Of a stretch of 64,000 nt of DNA, positions 42,856-50,929 are shown piece after piece. The position numbers and the translations under genes are program-made. Each line of letters starts with the position of its first letter. The first letter of the stretch is position 1. The stretch covers positions 124,001 through 188,000 of the forward strand of contig WPHV01000011.1 of the NCBI GenBank assembly GCA_009744235.1, written 5' to 3'. The notes below the pieces were generated by a model. The model ran no database searches and was not told the origin of the DNA. It saw nothing but the letters and a program-made list of their open reading frames with translations. This DNA is from Gillisella vitis. GTDB lineage: Bacteria > Pseudomonadota > Alphaproteobacteria > Rhizobiales > Rhizobiaceae.

Positions 42856-42942
42856 TCAAAAAGCCATCGCCAGAACAGACAAGCTGGCAATAAAAACAGC
42901 CAGCGATGCGAATGCGGCGATGTCATGCAGAATGTCACTCAT
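42856..42942 (-). CDS. 28-residue predicted membrane micro-protein
   Basis: An ATG at 42942 with AGGAGTGAGCT just upstream opens a 28-codon frame ending in TGA at 42856. The peptide, MSDILHDIAAFASLAVFIAS then LSVLAMAF, is a single hydrophobic helix after a short acidic N-terminus, as in many bacterial membrane micro-proteins. A TTGACG lies about 50 bases upstream as a possible -35. It lies between dnaE and the lolD terminator, on the same strand, in 570 bases with no other gene. Too short for routine gene callers. Confidence 0.6.
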   Translation of the reverse strand: MSDILHDIAAFASLAVFIASLSVLAMAF

Positions 42943-43023
42943 AGCTCACTCCTGTCTGGTTATGTATTCACTTTGTTCTCCTTTTGTTTGTTCGTCAACA
43001 GAAATTTTTCCAATCATTTGTCT

Positions 43024-43062
43024 GCCGAAACCGGTTTCCATTTTTCTCTGACAAACTCTATG
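43024..43062. repeat. Dispersed rhizobial-type intergenic repeat
   Basis: CCGAAACCGGTTTCCATTTT with following TCTCTGACAAACTCTA matches the stretch at 19873-19911 closely (TCCATTTTTC, CTGAC, AACTCTA shared). Such GAAA...CCGGTTTC units are common in Rhizobiaceae intergenic DNA. It lies between the lolD terminator and the micro-ORF. Confidence 0.5.
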
Positions 43063-43072
43063 CGCCATACGA

Positions 43073-43104
43073 AAAGCCCGCCGATCAAGTGATCGACGGG
43101 CTTT
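43073..43104 (-). terminator. Intrinsic terminator of lolD
   Basis: On the minus strand AAAGCCCGTCGATCA pairs with TGATCGGCGGGCTTT, with one mismatch and a tiny loop, followed by further T. It starts 43 bases after the lolD stop and ends the proS-lolC-lolD transcript. Confidence 0.85.
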
Positions 43105-43146
43105 GATATCTCTAATGTAAAAAGTTCTTTCCAGACCCGTGGGCAA

Positions 43147-43836
43147 TTACAAATCGAAATCGACGATTCTGCCATCCTGGAGAGTGACGCAGCGGTCCAT
43201 CCGCCGGGCCAGTTCGTGATTATGGGTCGCGATCAACGCCGCAAGGCCAGACTGGCGCACCAGAGCTTCCAGCGCGGAAAACACGTAAGCCGCAGTTTCC
43301 GGATCGAGATTGCCGGTCGGCTCGTCCGCCAACAGCAACAGCGGCGCATTGGCGACAGCCCGGGCAATAGCCACGCGCTGCTGTTCGCCGCCGGAAAGCT
43401 CGGCGGGCCGGTGGTCGCCGCGATGACCGATACGCATGTAATCAAGCAAAGCCTTGGCGCGCTTGCTAGCTTCCGGAATGCTCAGGCCTGCAATCATCTG
43501 CGGCATCATGATGTTTTCAAGTGCCGAGAACTCCGGCAACAGGTGATGGAACTGATAGACGAAGCCAATGCTGGTGCGGCGCATGGCCGTGCGGCCTTCC
43601 TCGGACAATTCATTGCAACGGGTGCCACCAATCAGCACGTCACCATCGGTCGGATGTTCCAGCAACCCGGCAATATGCAGCAGGGTGGACTTGCCCGTGC
43701 CCGATGGCGCCACGAGAGCGACGGTTTCGCCTTCGTATAATTTTAGTCCGGCACCTTTCAGAATTGAAAGCTTGGTTTCGCCCTCCCCATAGGTGCGCGA
43801 AACCTCCGAAATTTCAAGAACAGGGTTGTTCGCCAT
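43147..43836 (-). CDS. lolD: Lipoprotein-releasing ABC transporter ATP-binding protein
   Basis: A 229-residue ABC ATPase: Walker A VAPSGTGKSTLLHIAG, signature LSGGEQQRVAIARAVA, Walker B LLLLADEPTGNLD, H-loop THNHELARRMD. It powers release of outer-membrane lipoproteins from the inner membrane with the permease encoded just upstream. ATG at 43836 gives the standard length; it begins 14 bases after the permease stop. Confidence 0.95.
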   Translation of the reverse strand: MANNPVLEISEVSRTYGEGETKLSILKGAGLKLYEGETVALVAPSGTGKSTLLHIAGLLEHPTDGDVLIGGTRCNELSEEGRTAMRRTSIGFVYQFHHLLPEFSALENIMMPQMIAGLSIPEASKRAKALLDYMRIGHRGDHRPAELSGGEQQRVAIARAVANAPLLLLADEPTGNLDPETAAYVFSALEALVRQSGLAALIATHNHELARRMDRCVTLQDGRIVDFDL

Positions 43837-43850
43837 GGATCCGCTGTTCC

Positions 43851-45158
43851 TTATTCGTAACGCAGGGCTTGCACGGGATCGAGCCGGGCCGCCCGCCATG
43901 CCGGAAAGATGGTGGCGATAAAGGACAGGGTCAGCGACATGATAATCACCGAAACCGTTTCACCGAAGCTCATATCCGCTGGCAATTTGCTGAGGAAATA
44001 GAGTTGCGGATCAAACAACACAGTACCGGAGACCCAGGAGAAGAAATTCCGGATCGATTCGATGTTCAGACAGACCAGCACGCCCAGTCCGACGCCGGCG
44101 AATGTGCCAGCGATGCCGATGGCCGCACCTGTCATGAAGAAGATCCGAAGGATCGAACTTGAACTGGCGCCCATGGTCTTCAGAATGGCGATATCGCTGC
44201 TCTTGTCCTTCACCAGCATGATCAGGCCGGAAATGATGTTCAGCGCCGCGACGATGACGATCAATGTCAGGATCATGAACATCACATTGCGCTCCACCTG
44301 CAAGGCGGAGAAGAAGGTCTGGTTGCGCTGGCGCCAATCGCTGATGAACACCTGCCGGCCCGCTGCCGCCTCGACCTTGGGACGCAGCTCATCGATGTCG
44401 TCAGGATTGGTAACGAACAATTCGATGGATTGCACCACGCCTTCCGCGTTGAAATAGAGCTGCGATTCTTCAAGCGGCATATAGATAATCGAAGAATCAT
44501 ATTCCGACATGCCGATCTCAAACGTACCGGAAATCTTGTAGGATTTGACCCGCGGGTTGACACCCATCGGCGTCACGTCCCCCTCTGGCGAGACCAGCGT
44601 GATGGAATCACCCGCCTGCAACCCGAGATCGTTGGCCATGCGCGAACCAATCAGCACGCCTTGGCCGGACGTGAAGCCAACCATGTCGCCGGTCTTGATA
44701 TTTGCCGCTACTTCCTTGAGCTTCAACAGGTCGTCCGGGCGGATGCCGCGCACCAGCGCACCCGTTCCAGCCCCGCCCTTGCCGGAGGCCAGAGTCTGCC
44801 CCTCGACCAACGGCAGCGCCATGGTGACCCCGGGCACGGCGGAGAATTTCTTGGCAAGATCGGCAAAGTCGGTGAAGGGACTATCGACCGGCTGAACGAT
44901 CATATGCCCGTTTATGCCGAGGATACGAGAAATCAACTCGGTCCGAAAACCGTTCATGACAGCCATGACGATGATCAGGGTCGCAACCCCCAGCATGATG
45001 CCGACGAAGGAAAAGCCGGCAATAACCGAAATTACCGCCTCCTTGCGCCGCGCGCGCAGGTAGCGCCAGGCCACCATGCGCTCGAATGCGGAAAACGGCT
45101 TTGCGGATGACGGCACTGCGGTATCGCCTGCCGCAGAGCTTCCGGTTTCACTGCTCAA
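43851..45158 (-). CDS. lolC: Lipoprotein-releasing ABC transporter permease (LolC/E/F-type)
   Basis: A 435-residue permease with four membrane segments: one at about 42-65 before a large periplasmic MacB-type core (VDSPFTDFADLAKKFSAV to about residue 260), and three at the C-terminus forming the FtsX domain (LTLIVIVAALNIISGLIMLV, ILKTMGASSSSILRIFFMTG, PAWRAARLDPVQALRYE). Only one permease gene accompanies lolD, so it may act as a homodimer (LolF-like). A TTG at 45158 was chosen because AGGAGG lies 5 bases upstream; a TTG at 45188 overlaps proS. Confidence 0.92.
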   Translation of the reverse strand: MSSETGSSAAGDTAVPSSAKPFSAFERMVAWRYLRARRKEAVISVIAGFSFVGIMLGVATLIIVMAVMNGFRTELISRILGINGHMIVQPVDSPFTDFADLAKKFSAVPGVTMALPLVEGQTLASGKGGAGTGALVRGIRPDDLLKLKEVAANIKTGDMVGFTSGQGVLIGSRMANDLGLQAGDSITLVSPEGDVTPMGVNPRVKSYKISGTFEIGMSEYDSSIIYMPLEESQLYFNAEGVVQSIELFVTNPDDIDELRPKVEAAAGRQVFISDWRQRNQTFFSALQVERNVMFMILTLIVIVAALNIISGLIMLVKDKSSDIAILKTMGASSSSILRIFFMTGAAIGIAGTFAGVGLGVLVCLNIESIRNFFSWVSGTVLFDPQLYFLSKLPADMSFGETVSVIIMSLTLSFIATIFPAWRAARLDPVQALRYE

Positions 45159-45177
45159 TCTTGCCTCCTGGCGTCGC

Positions 45178-46500
45178 TCAACCGGCAAGACGGTTGATAG
45201 CGGCCTCGATGGTCATGGTTTCACGCTCGCCGGTTTTACGGTTCTTCAGCTCGACTTCGCCATTGGCGACCGACCTCGGACCGACGATCACCTGGTAGGG
45301 TACGCCGATCAAATCCGCGAGTGCGAATTTCGCACCGGCGCGATCATCGGTATCGTCGAGAAGAACATCCTTGCCGGCCTTGGTCAGCGCCCCGTACACG
45401 GTGTCGCATGCGCCATCGCAACCAGCATCCCCAGCCTTCATGTTGATGATGATAGCATCGAACGGCGCGACAGAAGCCGGCCAGATAATGCCATTTTCAT
45501 CATGGGAAGCTTCGATAATGGCCGGAACAAGGCGGGTCGGCCCAATACCGTAGGATCCCATGTGGACAAGATGTTCCTTACCGTCAGGCCCCTGCACCTT
45601 GGCGCCCATCGGCTCGGAATATTTGGTGCCGAAATAGAAGATATGACCGACCTCGATACCACGGGCGGAAATCTTCGCGTCATCAGGCATGGCACCGTAA
45701 GCTGCCTCATCATGCATTTCGGATGTGGCGGCATAGTTTGACGTCCAGTCGTCAAAAATCGCCTGAAGGCCAGCAACATCGTCAAAATCGGTATCGGCAG
45801 CCGGAATGGCGCGATCCAGGAAGCTCTTGTGGCAGAACACTTCCGATTCACCGGTATCGGCGAGAATGATGAATTCATGGCTATGATTGCCGCCAATCGG
45901 GCCGGTATCGGCGCGCATCGGAATGGCCCGCAGACCAAGCCGGTCGAAGGTCCTGAGATAGGCGGTAAACATCTTGTTATAGGAGTGAATGGCGGCTTCC
46001 TTCGTCAGATCGAAGGAATAGGCGTCTTTCATCAGAAACTCGCGCGACCGCATCGTGCCAAAGCGCGGCCTGATCTCATCACGGAATTTCAATTGTATGT
46101 GATAGAGGTTCAGCGGCAGGCTCTTGTAGGATTTCACATAGGACCGGAAGATGTCCGTGATCATTTCCTCATTGGTGGGACCGTACAGCATGGGCCGGTC
46201 CTGCCGATCCTTGATCCGCAGCATTTCCTTGCCATAGTCGTCGTAACGACCGCTTTCCTGCCAAAGCTCCGCCGATTGCAGCGTCGGCATCAGCAATTCC
46301 ACCGCTCCAGCCCGGTTCTGCTCTTCACGAATGATCGCATTGACCTTGTCCAGCACGCGCTTGCCCAGCGGCAGCCAGGAATAGATGCCCTGCGACTGCT
46401 GCCGGATCATGCCGGTGCGCAGCATCAGCCGATGAGAAACGATTTCCGCTTCCTTGGGATTTTCCTTCAGGATGGGCAAAAAATAACGGGAGAGACGCAT
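45178..46500 (-). CDS. proS: Prolyl-tRNA synthetase, short form
   Basis: A 440-residue class II synthetase that charges tRNA(Pro). RLSRYFLPILKENPKEAEIVS, GMIRQQSQGIYSWLPLG, LYGPTNEEMITDIFR, LKFRDEIRPRFGTMRSREFLMKD (motif 2 region) and YGIGPTRLVPAIIEASHDENG (motif 3) are visible. It lacks the roughly 180-residue editing insertion of the E. coli enzyme, as usual in alphaproteobacteria. ATG at 46500 gives the family N-terminus. Confidence 0.97.
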   Translation of the reverse strand: MRLSRYFLPILKENPKEAEIVSHRLMLRTGMIRQQSQGIYSWLPLGKRVLDKVNAIIREEQNRAGAVELLMPTLQSAELWQESGRYDDYGKEMLRIKDRQDRPMLYGPTNEEMITDIFRSYVKSYKSLPLNLYHIQLKFRDEIRPRFGTMRSREFLMKDAYSFDLTKEAAIHSYNKMFTAYLRTFDRLGLRAIPMRADTGPIGGNHSHEFIILADTGESEVFCHKSFLDRAIPAADTDFDDVAGLQAIFDDWTSNYAATSEMHDEAAYGAMPDDAKISARGIEVGHIFYFGTKYSEPMGAKVQGPDGKEHLVHMGSYGIGPTRLVPAIIEASHDENGIIWPASVAPFDAIIINMKAGDAGCDGACDTVYGALTKAGKDVLLDDTDDRAGAKFALADLIGVPYQVIVGPRSVANGEVELKNRKTGERETMTIEAAINRLAG

Positions 46501-46768
46501 ACCGACTTCCATTGGTGAGGCGAGCCGCATTTCGTGCGGAATCAGCCGTATATCTGGTTTTTCTTGAAGCCTTCTAACCGTTTCGCACGCGGAAGAAAAC
46601 CCGCCACGTCCGTTTGTTCACGGCGGCGAAGGATAACAAGGTGCCGCGCAAGATCCGCTTCATACAGAGACACCTTGAAGATAGACTTGTCCCGACTGGC
46701 TCAGGGCTGAACACCCGGCAAAAGCACCAAGGCCTTGCACCAAAATCGGGGCAAATCACTCTGACCTG

Positions 46769-46797
46769 AGCATTCGCTCAAAGCCTAACCATGTCAA
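46769..46797 (-). promoter_or_regulatory. Candidate sigma-70 promoter for proS
   Basis: On the minus strand TTGACA (46797-46792) and AATGCT (46774-46769) are separated by exactly 17 bases. The proS start is about 270 bases downstream. The -35 is perfect, the -10 weak. Confidence 0.4.
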
Positions 46798-46904
46798 AAT
46801 ATTGACAAATCAGCAAAAATTTCCAGCGGGAATTCTTTTTTTAGAAAGCTGTAACAAAAATGCAAAAAGTTGATGACAAGTCTGCCTTGTTGAGCTAGTT
46901 TACG

Positions 46905-47028
46905 CTCACAAAACAGGCAGAAAGCTTAAATTTCTGCCGAATTCGCGGTTAAAGTCTTGGGAGGATCAGATCTTAGGCGCGGTCATTCGCAGCCCCTTAA
47001 TTGGTGAAAGGTCACGCGACATTTCAAT
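46905..47028 (+). ncRNA. Candidate intergenic small RNA (plus strand)
   Basis: In the 630 bases between proS and DUF1467, both on the minus strand, a plus-strand intrinsic terminator (47029-47057) has no coding gene before it. The stretch in front contains CAGGCAGAAA / TTTCTGCC inverted repeat (46914-46944 region) and GGGAGGATCAG; no ORF longer than a dozen codons is present. A possible promoter is TTGATG (46870-46875) with a TA-containing -10 near 46893-46898. The 5' end is approximate. The rest of the gap (46501-46860) holds the proS promoter and nothing else I can support. Confidence 0.55.
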
Positions 47029-47057
47029 AACAAGGTCTTCGGGCCTTGTTTTTTTTT
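47029..47057 (+). terminator. Strong intrinsic terminator with no upstream gene
   Basis: AACAAGG (47029-47035) pairs with CCTTGTT (47044-47050) over a TCTTCGGG loop, followed by T's to 47057. The T-run makes it plus-strand. Flanking genes are on the minus strand. Confidence 0.92.
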
Positions 47058-47130
47058 GCCCATACGGTGTTTCCGCTTACAGGACACACGCATTGCTTAG
47101 CGAATATCGGGGCTTAGCGAATATCGAGCC

Positions 47131-47400
47131 TCAGCGAATATCAGGCATAACGTGCGGCAGATCGGAAAAACTGAAGCCGAAATAGCCCGACACGAAATTC
47201 CAGCCAAAAAAGATGACGGCGGCAACAATCGTCGTGGTGCCCATCACCCGCCAGAAGCGGAAGCCTGCTGGGGCGCTGGCCACAGTGCCTGGAACGATGT
47301 CGCTTTCTTCGTCCTGCGTCCGCACTCCAAAGGGCAGGACAGCAAACAGCGTGACCCACCAGAGAATGAAATAGATCGCTCCACCGGTAACCCAGGACAT
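47131..47400 (-). CDS. DUF1467 family membrane protein
   Basis: An 89-residue protein with two membrane segments (about 7-27 and 58-78). SWVTGGAIYFILWWVTLFAVLPFGVRTQDE is the family signature, with the second half SAPAGFRFWRVMGTTT. DUF1467 is widespread in alphaproteobacteria just upstream of proS near the nuo end; function unknown. ATG at 47400 was used. Confidence 0.9.
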   Translation of the reverse strand: MSWVTGGAIYFILWWVTLFAVLPFGVRTQDEESDIVPGTVASAPAGFRFWRVMGTTTIVAAVIFFGWNFVSGYFGFSFSDLPHVMPDIR

Positions 47401-47450
47401 CACTCTTCCTCCCCGAAATGCACCCCGAACACAGTCGCAAGAACACAATC

Positions 47451-47500
47451 TACAGCATCGGGCCGAAAAGTGAAAACCGGTTCTGGGGAAAACCCGAGCC
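47451..47500. repeat. Degenerate rhizobial intergenic palindromic repeat
   Basis: GCATCGGGCCGAAAAGTGAA followed by AACCGGTTCTGGGGAAAACCCGA resembles the common rhizobial repeat whose intact copies start GCATCGGGCCGAAAAGTG and end with the matching CCCGATGC. Here the right arm has decayed. It lies between DUF1467 and the TetR gene. Confidence 0.5.
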
Positions 47501-47556
47501 TATCGTGTGCGCCTTTCACACTGTGATTCTACAATCCGGCAGCTTTGGAAAACCAA

Positions 47557-48150
47557 TCAACGCGGATTGCGAAGTAGGCCTTCAGCCATGGCGCGGAAAG
47601 CCTCGACCGCCTTTGGCAAGACATTTTCTGGATCGTCGCTGGCCGCAATCCAAAGTGCCGCATCAAGGGCGGCCCCGCTCAGAAGCCGTGCGGCGGCTTC
47701 CGCATCAACCGGCTTTAGGACTTCCTGAGCAATAAGGCTCTCCAAGGCCCGCCGGGTGATCTGAAGACAAGTGTTCTGGCTTGGCCATTGGGAGGGGTCA
47801 CCCAACACTGCCGGGCCGTCAAGCAACACGATACGCTGCACCTCCGGCTCCATTGCCATTTCGATATAGGCCACGCCCTCAGCCAGCAGGCGCTGCCAGT
47901 CCGTCGCGGCATGAAAACCGATTTGCTGGGCGCGCGCGGCCATTTCCGAATCGATCTGGTCGACAACCGCCGCCAGCAGACCGCGCTTGTCGCCAAAGTT
48001 ATGATACAGCGCACCGCGCGTCAGCCCCGCATGGGCGGTCAACTCGTCCATGGACGCCGCCGCATAGCCCTTTTCAGCAAAGGCTTTTCGTCCAGCCGCG
48101 ATCAACTTGACGCGGTTTTCCTCCATGGTTTCTCGTCGGGACTTTGCCAT
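47557..48150 (-). CDS. TetR family transcriptional regulator
   Basis: A 197-residue repressor. The N-terminal HTH covers about 10-55: RVKLIAAGRKAFAEKGYAAA, MDELTAHAGLTRGALYHNFG, DKRGLLAAVV. The C-terminal ligand domain follows, with AAARLLSGAALDAALWIA. It is divergent from the RidA gene, with two TATACG dyads between them, so it probably represses itself and ridA. Ligand unknown. Confidence 0.93.
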   Translation of the reverse strand: MAKSRRETMEENRVKLIAAGRKAFAEKGYAAASMDELTAHAGLTRGALYHNFGDKRGLLAAVVDQIDSEMAARAQQIGFHAATDWQRLLAEGVAYIEMAMEPEVQRIVLLDGPAVLGDPSQWPSQNTCLQITRRALESLIAQEVLKPVDAEAAARLLSGAALDAALWIAASDDPENVLPKAVEAFRAMAEGLLRNPR

Positions 48151-48165
48151 TCAGACCTCACTTCA

Positions 48166-48230
48166 TATACGACATGTATGCGAATTTGACATGCAGCTCG
48201 CATGCAGTTACTTTGTATACGTTCCGTATA
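48166..48230. promoter_or_regulatory. Paired operator candidates between TetR and RidA genes
   Basis: TATACGTTCCGTATA (48216-48230) is a perfect 6-bp dyad with a 3-base gap. TATACGACATGTATG (48166-48180) is a degenerate copy exactly 50 bases upstream. One is close to each start codon side, which fits a TetR regulator controlling both divergent genes. Confidence 0.6.
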
Positions 48231-48307
48231 TGAAATACCGGCTGCATTGTGAAATGTCATGCGGACCCACTCGCATTGTCATCCGCCCCCCCAGAAAAGA
48301 GAGAAAA

Positions 48308-48706
48308 ATGGCTGAACACGAAGCAATCTTTCCTGCCAACCGACATGCTCTTTACGAAAAACACGGATATTCCGCCGCCATCCGCTCCGGTGACCTGTTG
48401 TTTGTCTCAGGTCAGGTCGGCAGCCGTGACGATGGAACACCCGAGCCTGATTTCAAGCGTCAAGTCCAACTGGCTTTTGAAAATCTCAAGGCCGTCTTGG
48501 GTGCTGCGGGATGCGGCTTGGAGGATATCGTCGATGTAACGACGTTTCACACGGACCCCGAACAGCAGTTTCCAATCATAATGCCTGTCAAGCAGGAGAT
48601 CTTTCACAGCGCACCCTATCCGAACTGGACGGCCGTTGGAGTAACCTGGCTTGCCGGTTTCGATTTTGAAATAAAGGTCATTGCCCGCATTCCAAAAATT
48701 CATTGA
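48308..48706 (+). CDS. RidA/YjgF family protein
   Basis: A 132-residue RidA-superfamily protein: YSAAIRSGDLLFVSGQVGSR, VQLAFENLKAVLGAAGCGLEDIVDVTTF, PYPNWTAVGVTWLAGFDFEIKVIARIP. In true RidA the deaminase Arg lies in the RxxVEV block; here the corresponding stretch reads WTAVGVTWL without an Arg, so reactive-enamine deaminase activity is doubtful and it may be an Rid subfamily with other substrates. AGAGAGAAAA precedes the ATG. Divergent from TetR. Confidence 0.88.
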   Translation: MAEHEAIFPANRHALYEKHGYSAAIRSGDLLFVSGQVGSRDDGTPEPDFKRQVQLAFENLKAVLGAAGCGLEDIVDVTTFHTDPEQQFPIIMPVKQEIFHSAPYPNWTAVGVTWLAGFDFEIKVIARIPKIH

Positions 48707-48736
48707 AACAGAACCATCAAAGGAATCAGGGATGAC

Positions 48737-49141
48737 CTAGAGTTGCTCGAGTTCGATCAATGTCCCAGTAAAATCCTTGGGATGCAGAAAAAGCACCGGC
48801 TTGCCATGCGCGCCGATTTTCGGCTCGCCATCTCCCAAAACGCGGGCACCTTTGGCAATCAGGCGGTCTCGCGCGGCGTGAATATCATCGACCTCATAGC
48901 AAATATGGTGCATGCCACCATTGGGCGATTTTTCCAGAAAGGCTTTGATCGGGGAGTGATCGCCCAGCGGCTCCAGAAGTTCGACCTTGGTATTTGGCAG
49001 TTCGACAAAAACCACCGTCACACCATGCTCCGGCAAGGCTTGAGCAGCGGAAACCGTCGCGCCAAGCGTGTCAGCGTAAGTCTCCACCGCAGAGCCAAGA
49101 TCTGGCACGGCGATGGCGATATGGTTGACCCGGCCCAGCAT
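48737..49141 (-). CDS. mce: Methylmalonyl-CoA epimerase
   Basis: A 134-residue glyoxalase/VOC fold protein that interconverts (2R)- and (2S)-methylmalonyl-CoA in propionate metabolism. LGRVNHIAIAVPDLGSAVETY supplies the first metal His, FVELPNTKVELLEPLG, GGMHHICYEVDDIHAARDRL and HPKDFTGTLIELEQ supply the rest. ATG at 49141 gives the family length. It follows rnj on the same strand. Confidence 0.95.
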   Translation of the reverse strand: MLGRVNHIAIAVPDLGSAVETYADTLGATVSAAQALPEHGVTVVFVELPNTKVELLEPLGDHSPIKAFLEKSPNGGMHHICYEVDDIHAARDRLIAKGARVLGDGEPKIGAHGKPVLFLHPKDFTGTLIELEQL

Positions 49142-49261
49142 ACGCTTCTCCCATGTCTGCGCAGATAGAGCGCCATTATCACGAGATGAATGGCGCTCCA
49201 TGTCTGTTGATAGCTGACCTATTCCGGATCCAGAAATATCCCTTGCCAGCGGCTCCGGCAA

Positions 49262-50929
49262 TCAGACCTTGGTCACAAAAACCGTAACGACCGGCTTCTT
49301 GCCCCAGCACTCATTGGCGGTGGAGCGAACAGCGCGACGGATACTTTCACGCAGGGCGCCAAGATCCTTGCGCCGTGTGCGCGGAATGCTCTCGACGGCG
49401 CTCAGAACGGCGTCATAGAGAATGTCCTCCATGTCATCGCCTTCCAAATCTTCCGCTGGCAGGCCATGGGCAACCACTTCCGGATCGTCGCGGAACTCGA
49501 AGCGTTCGTCCAGGAGGACGCTGACCGAGACATGGCCTGCAAAAGACAGCTTACGCCGCTCACCAATGCCCATCTGCTCGAAATCGCCCAGCAGCTTGCC
49601 ATCCTTGAAGACCCGGCCATACGGCGCTTCACCGATGACTTCGGCAGGACCAGGCGCCAGCCGCAGAATGTCGCCATTGCGCACTTTCGGCACCTGCGCA
49701 ATCCCAGCTTCCAGAGCCAGTTTCTGCTGCGCCGTCAGGTGGGCCGCCTCGCCATGAACAGGGACGAGAATTTGCGGGCGCGTCCATTGGTACATCTGCA
49801 AAAGTTCGTTGCGACGTGGATGACCGGAGACATGTACCAGCGCGTCGCTATCGATAACGATGGTTACACCCTGCTCGATCAGACCATTCTTGATATCGTT
49901 GATGGGCTTTTCATTGCCCGGAATAGCACGAGACGAGAAAACCACCGTGTCGCCCTTGGTCAGCGCCACATTACGCATTTCATCGCGAGACAGCTTGGCA
50001 AGCGCCGCGCGTGATTCACCCTGGCTACCAGTCAGGATCACCACGACTTTGTCGCGGGGAATGTAACCATATTCGTCCTCGGCGATAAAAGACTGCACGC
50101 CTTCCATCAGCCCGACATCGCGCGCCACCCCCACGACCCGCTTCAAGGAACTGCCCAGCAGCAGCACTTCGCGCCCAGCAGCCTCGGCCGCCTTGGCAAT
50201 CGAGCGGATACGTCCGACATTGGAGGAAAACGTGGTAATTGCCACGCGTCCTTCCGCCGTCTTGATGATCTTGCGCAACCCTTCCGAGACTTCCTGCTCG
50301 GAGGGAGAAACGCCCTCGCGCATCGCGTTGGTGCTATCGCACATGACAGCCAGCACGCCCTCGTCGCCGAGAGCACGGAACCGCGCCTCATCGGTCAGCG
50401 GGCCAAGCGACGGCGCATGGTCGATCTTCCAGTCACCGGTATGGATGACATTGCCAAGCGGCGTGCGAATAATCAGCGACATCGGCTCGGGAATCGAGTG
50501 ATTGACATCCGAAGCCTCGACAACGAAAGGACCGACATGGACCTTGTCGCCTGGCTTGAAGGGCGTTACCGGAATTTCAGCCCGGGTTCCCTCATAATTG
50601 CGCTTGGCCTCCAGCATGCCAGCGGTAAAACCAGAGGCATACACAGGTACATTCAGGCCCGGCCAGATATCATTCAATCCGCCATAATGATCTTCATGCG
50701 CGTGGGTGATGAAGATAGCCTTGAGCCGGTTTTTCTGCGAGAGAACGAAGCGGATGTCAGGCAGAACCAGATCCACGCCGGGCAGATCGGGACCAGGGAA
50801 GGTCACGCCGCAATCCACCATGATCCACTCCCGGTTCTTCGGCGGGCCAAAGCCGTAAAGCGCCAGGTTCATGCCAATTTCACCTACGCCGCCCAGCGGC
50901 AGAAATACCAGTTCGTCTGTCTTTGTCAT
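49262..50929 (-). CDS. rnj: Ribonuclease J
   Basis: A 555-residue metallo-beta-lactamase/beta-CASP ribonuclease. VFLPLGGVGEIGMNLALYGFG opens it; the metal motif FITHAHEDHYGGL (HxHxDH) is near 75-87; IHTGDWKIDHAP, MCDSTNAMREG, ILTGSQGESRAALAKL, VHVSGHPRRNELLQMYQ complete the fold. In alphaproteobacteria it matures rRNA ends and degrades mRNA. It overlaps birA by 4 bases (ATGA). Confidence 0.97.
   Translation of the reverse strand: MTKTDELVFLPLGGVGEIGMNLALYGFGPPKNREWIMVDCGVTFPGPDLPGVDLVLPDIRFVLSQKNRLKAIFITHAHEDHYGGLNDIWPGLNVPVYASGFTAGMLEAKRNYEGTRAEIPVTPFKPGDKVHVGPFVVEASDVNHSIPEPMSLIIRTPLGNVIHTGDWKIDHAPSLGPLTDEARFRALGDEGVLAVMCDSTNAMREGVSPSEQEVSEGLRKIIKTAEGRVAITTFSSNVGRIRSIAKAAEAAGREVLLLGSSLKRVVGVARDVGLMEGVQSFIAEDEYGYIPRDKVVVILTGSQGESRAALAKLSRDEMRNVALTKGDTVVFSSRAIPGNEKPINDIKNGLIEQGVTIVIDSDALVHVSGHPRRNELLQMYQWTRPQILVPVHGEAAHLTAQQKLALEAGIAQVPKVRNGDILRLAPGPAEVIGEAPYGRVFKDGKLLGDFEQMGIGERRKLSFAGHVSVSVLLDERFEFRDDPEVVAHGLPAEDLEGDDMEDILYDAVLSAVESIPRTRRKDLGALRESIRRAVRSTANECWGKKPVVTVFVTKV

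Noticed and set aside
46860..46898. 12-codon ORF (MQKVDDKSALLS) in front of the orphan terminator
   Set aside because: No Shine-Dalgarno and too short to support; it could be a leader peptide but nothing indicates it.
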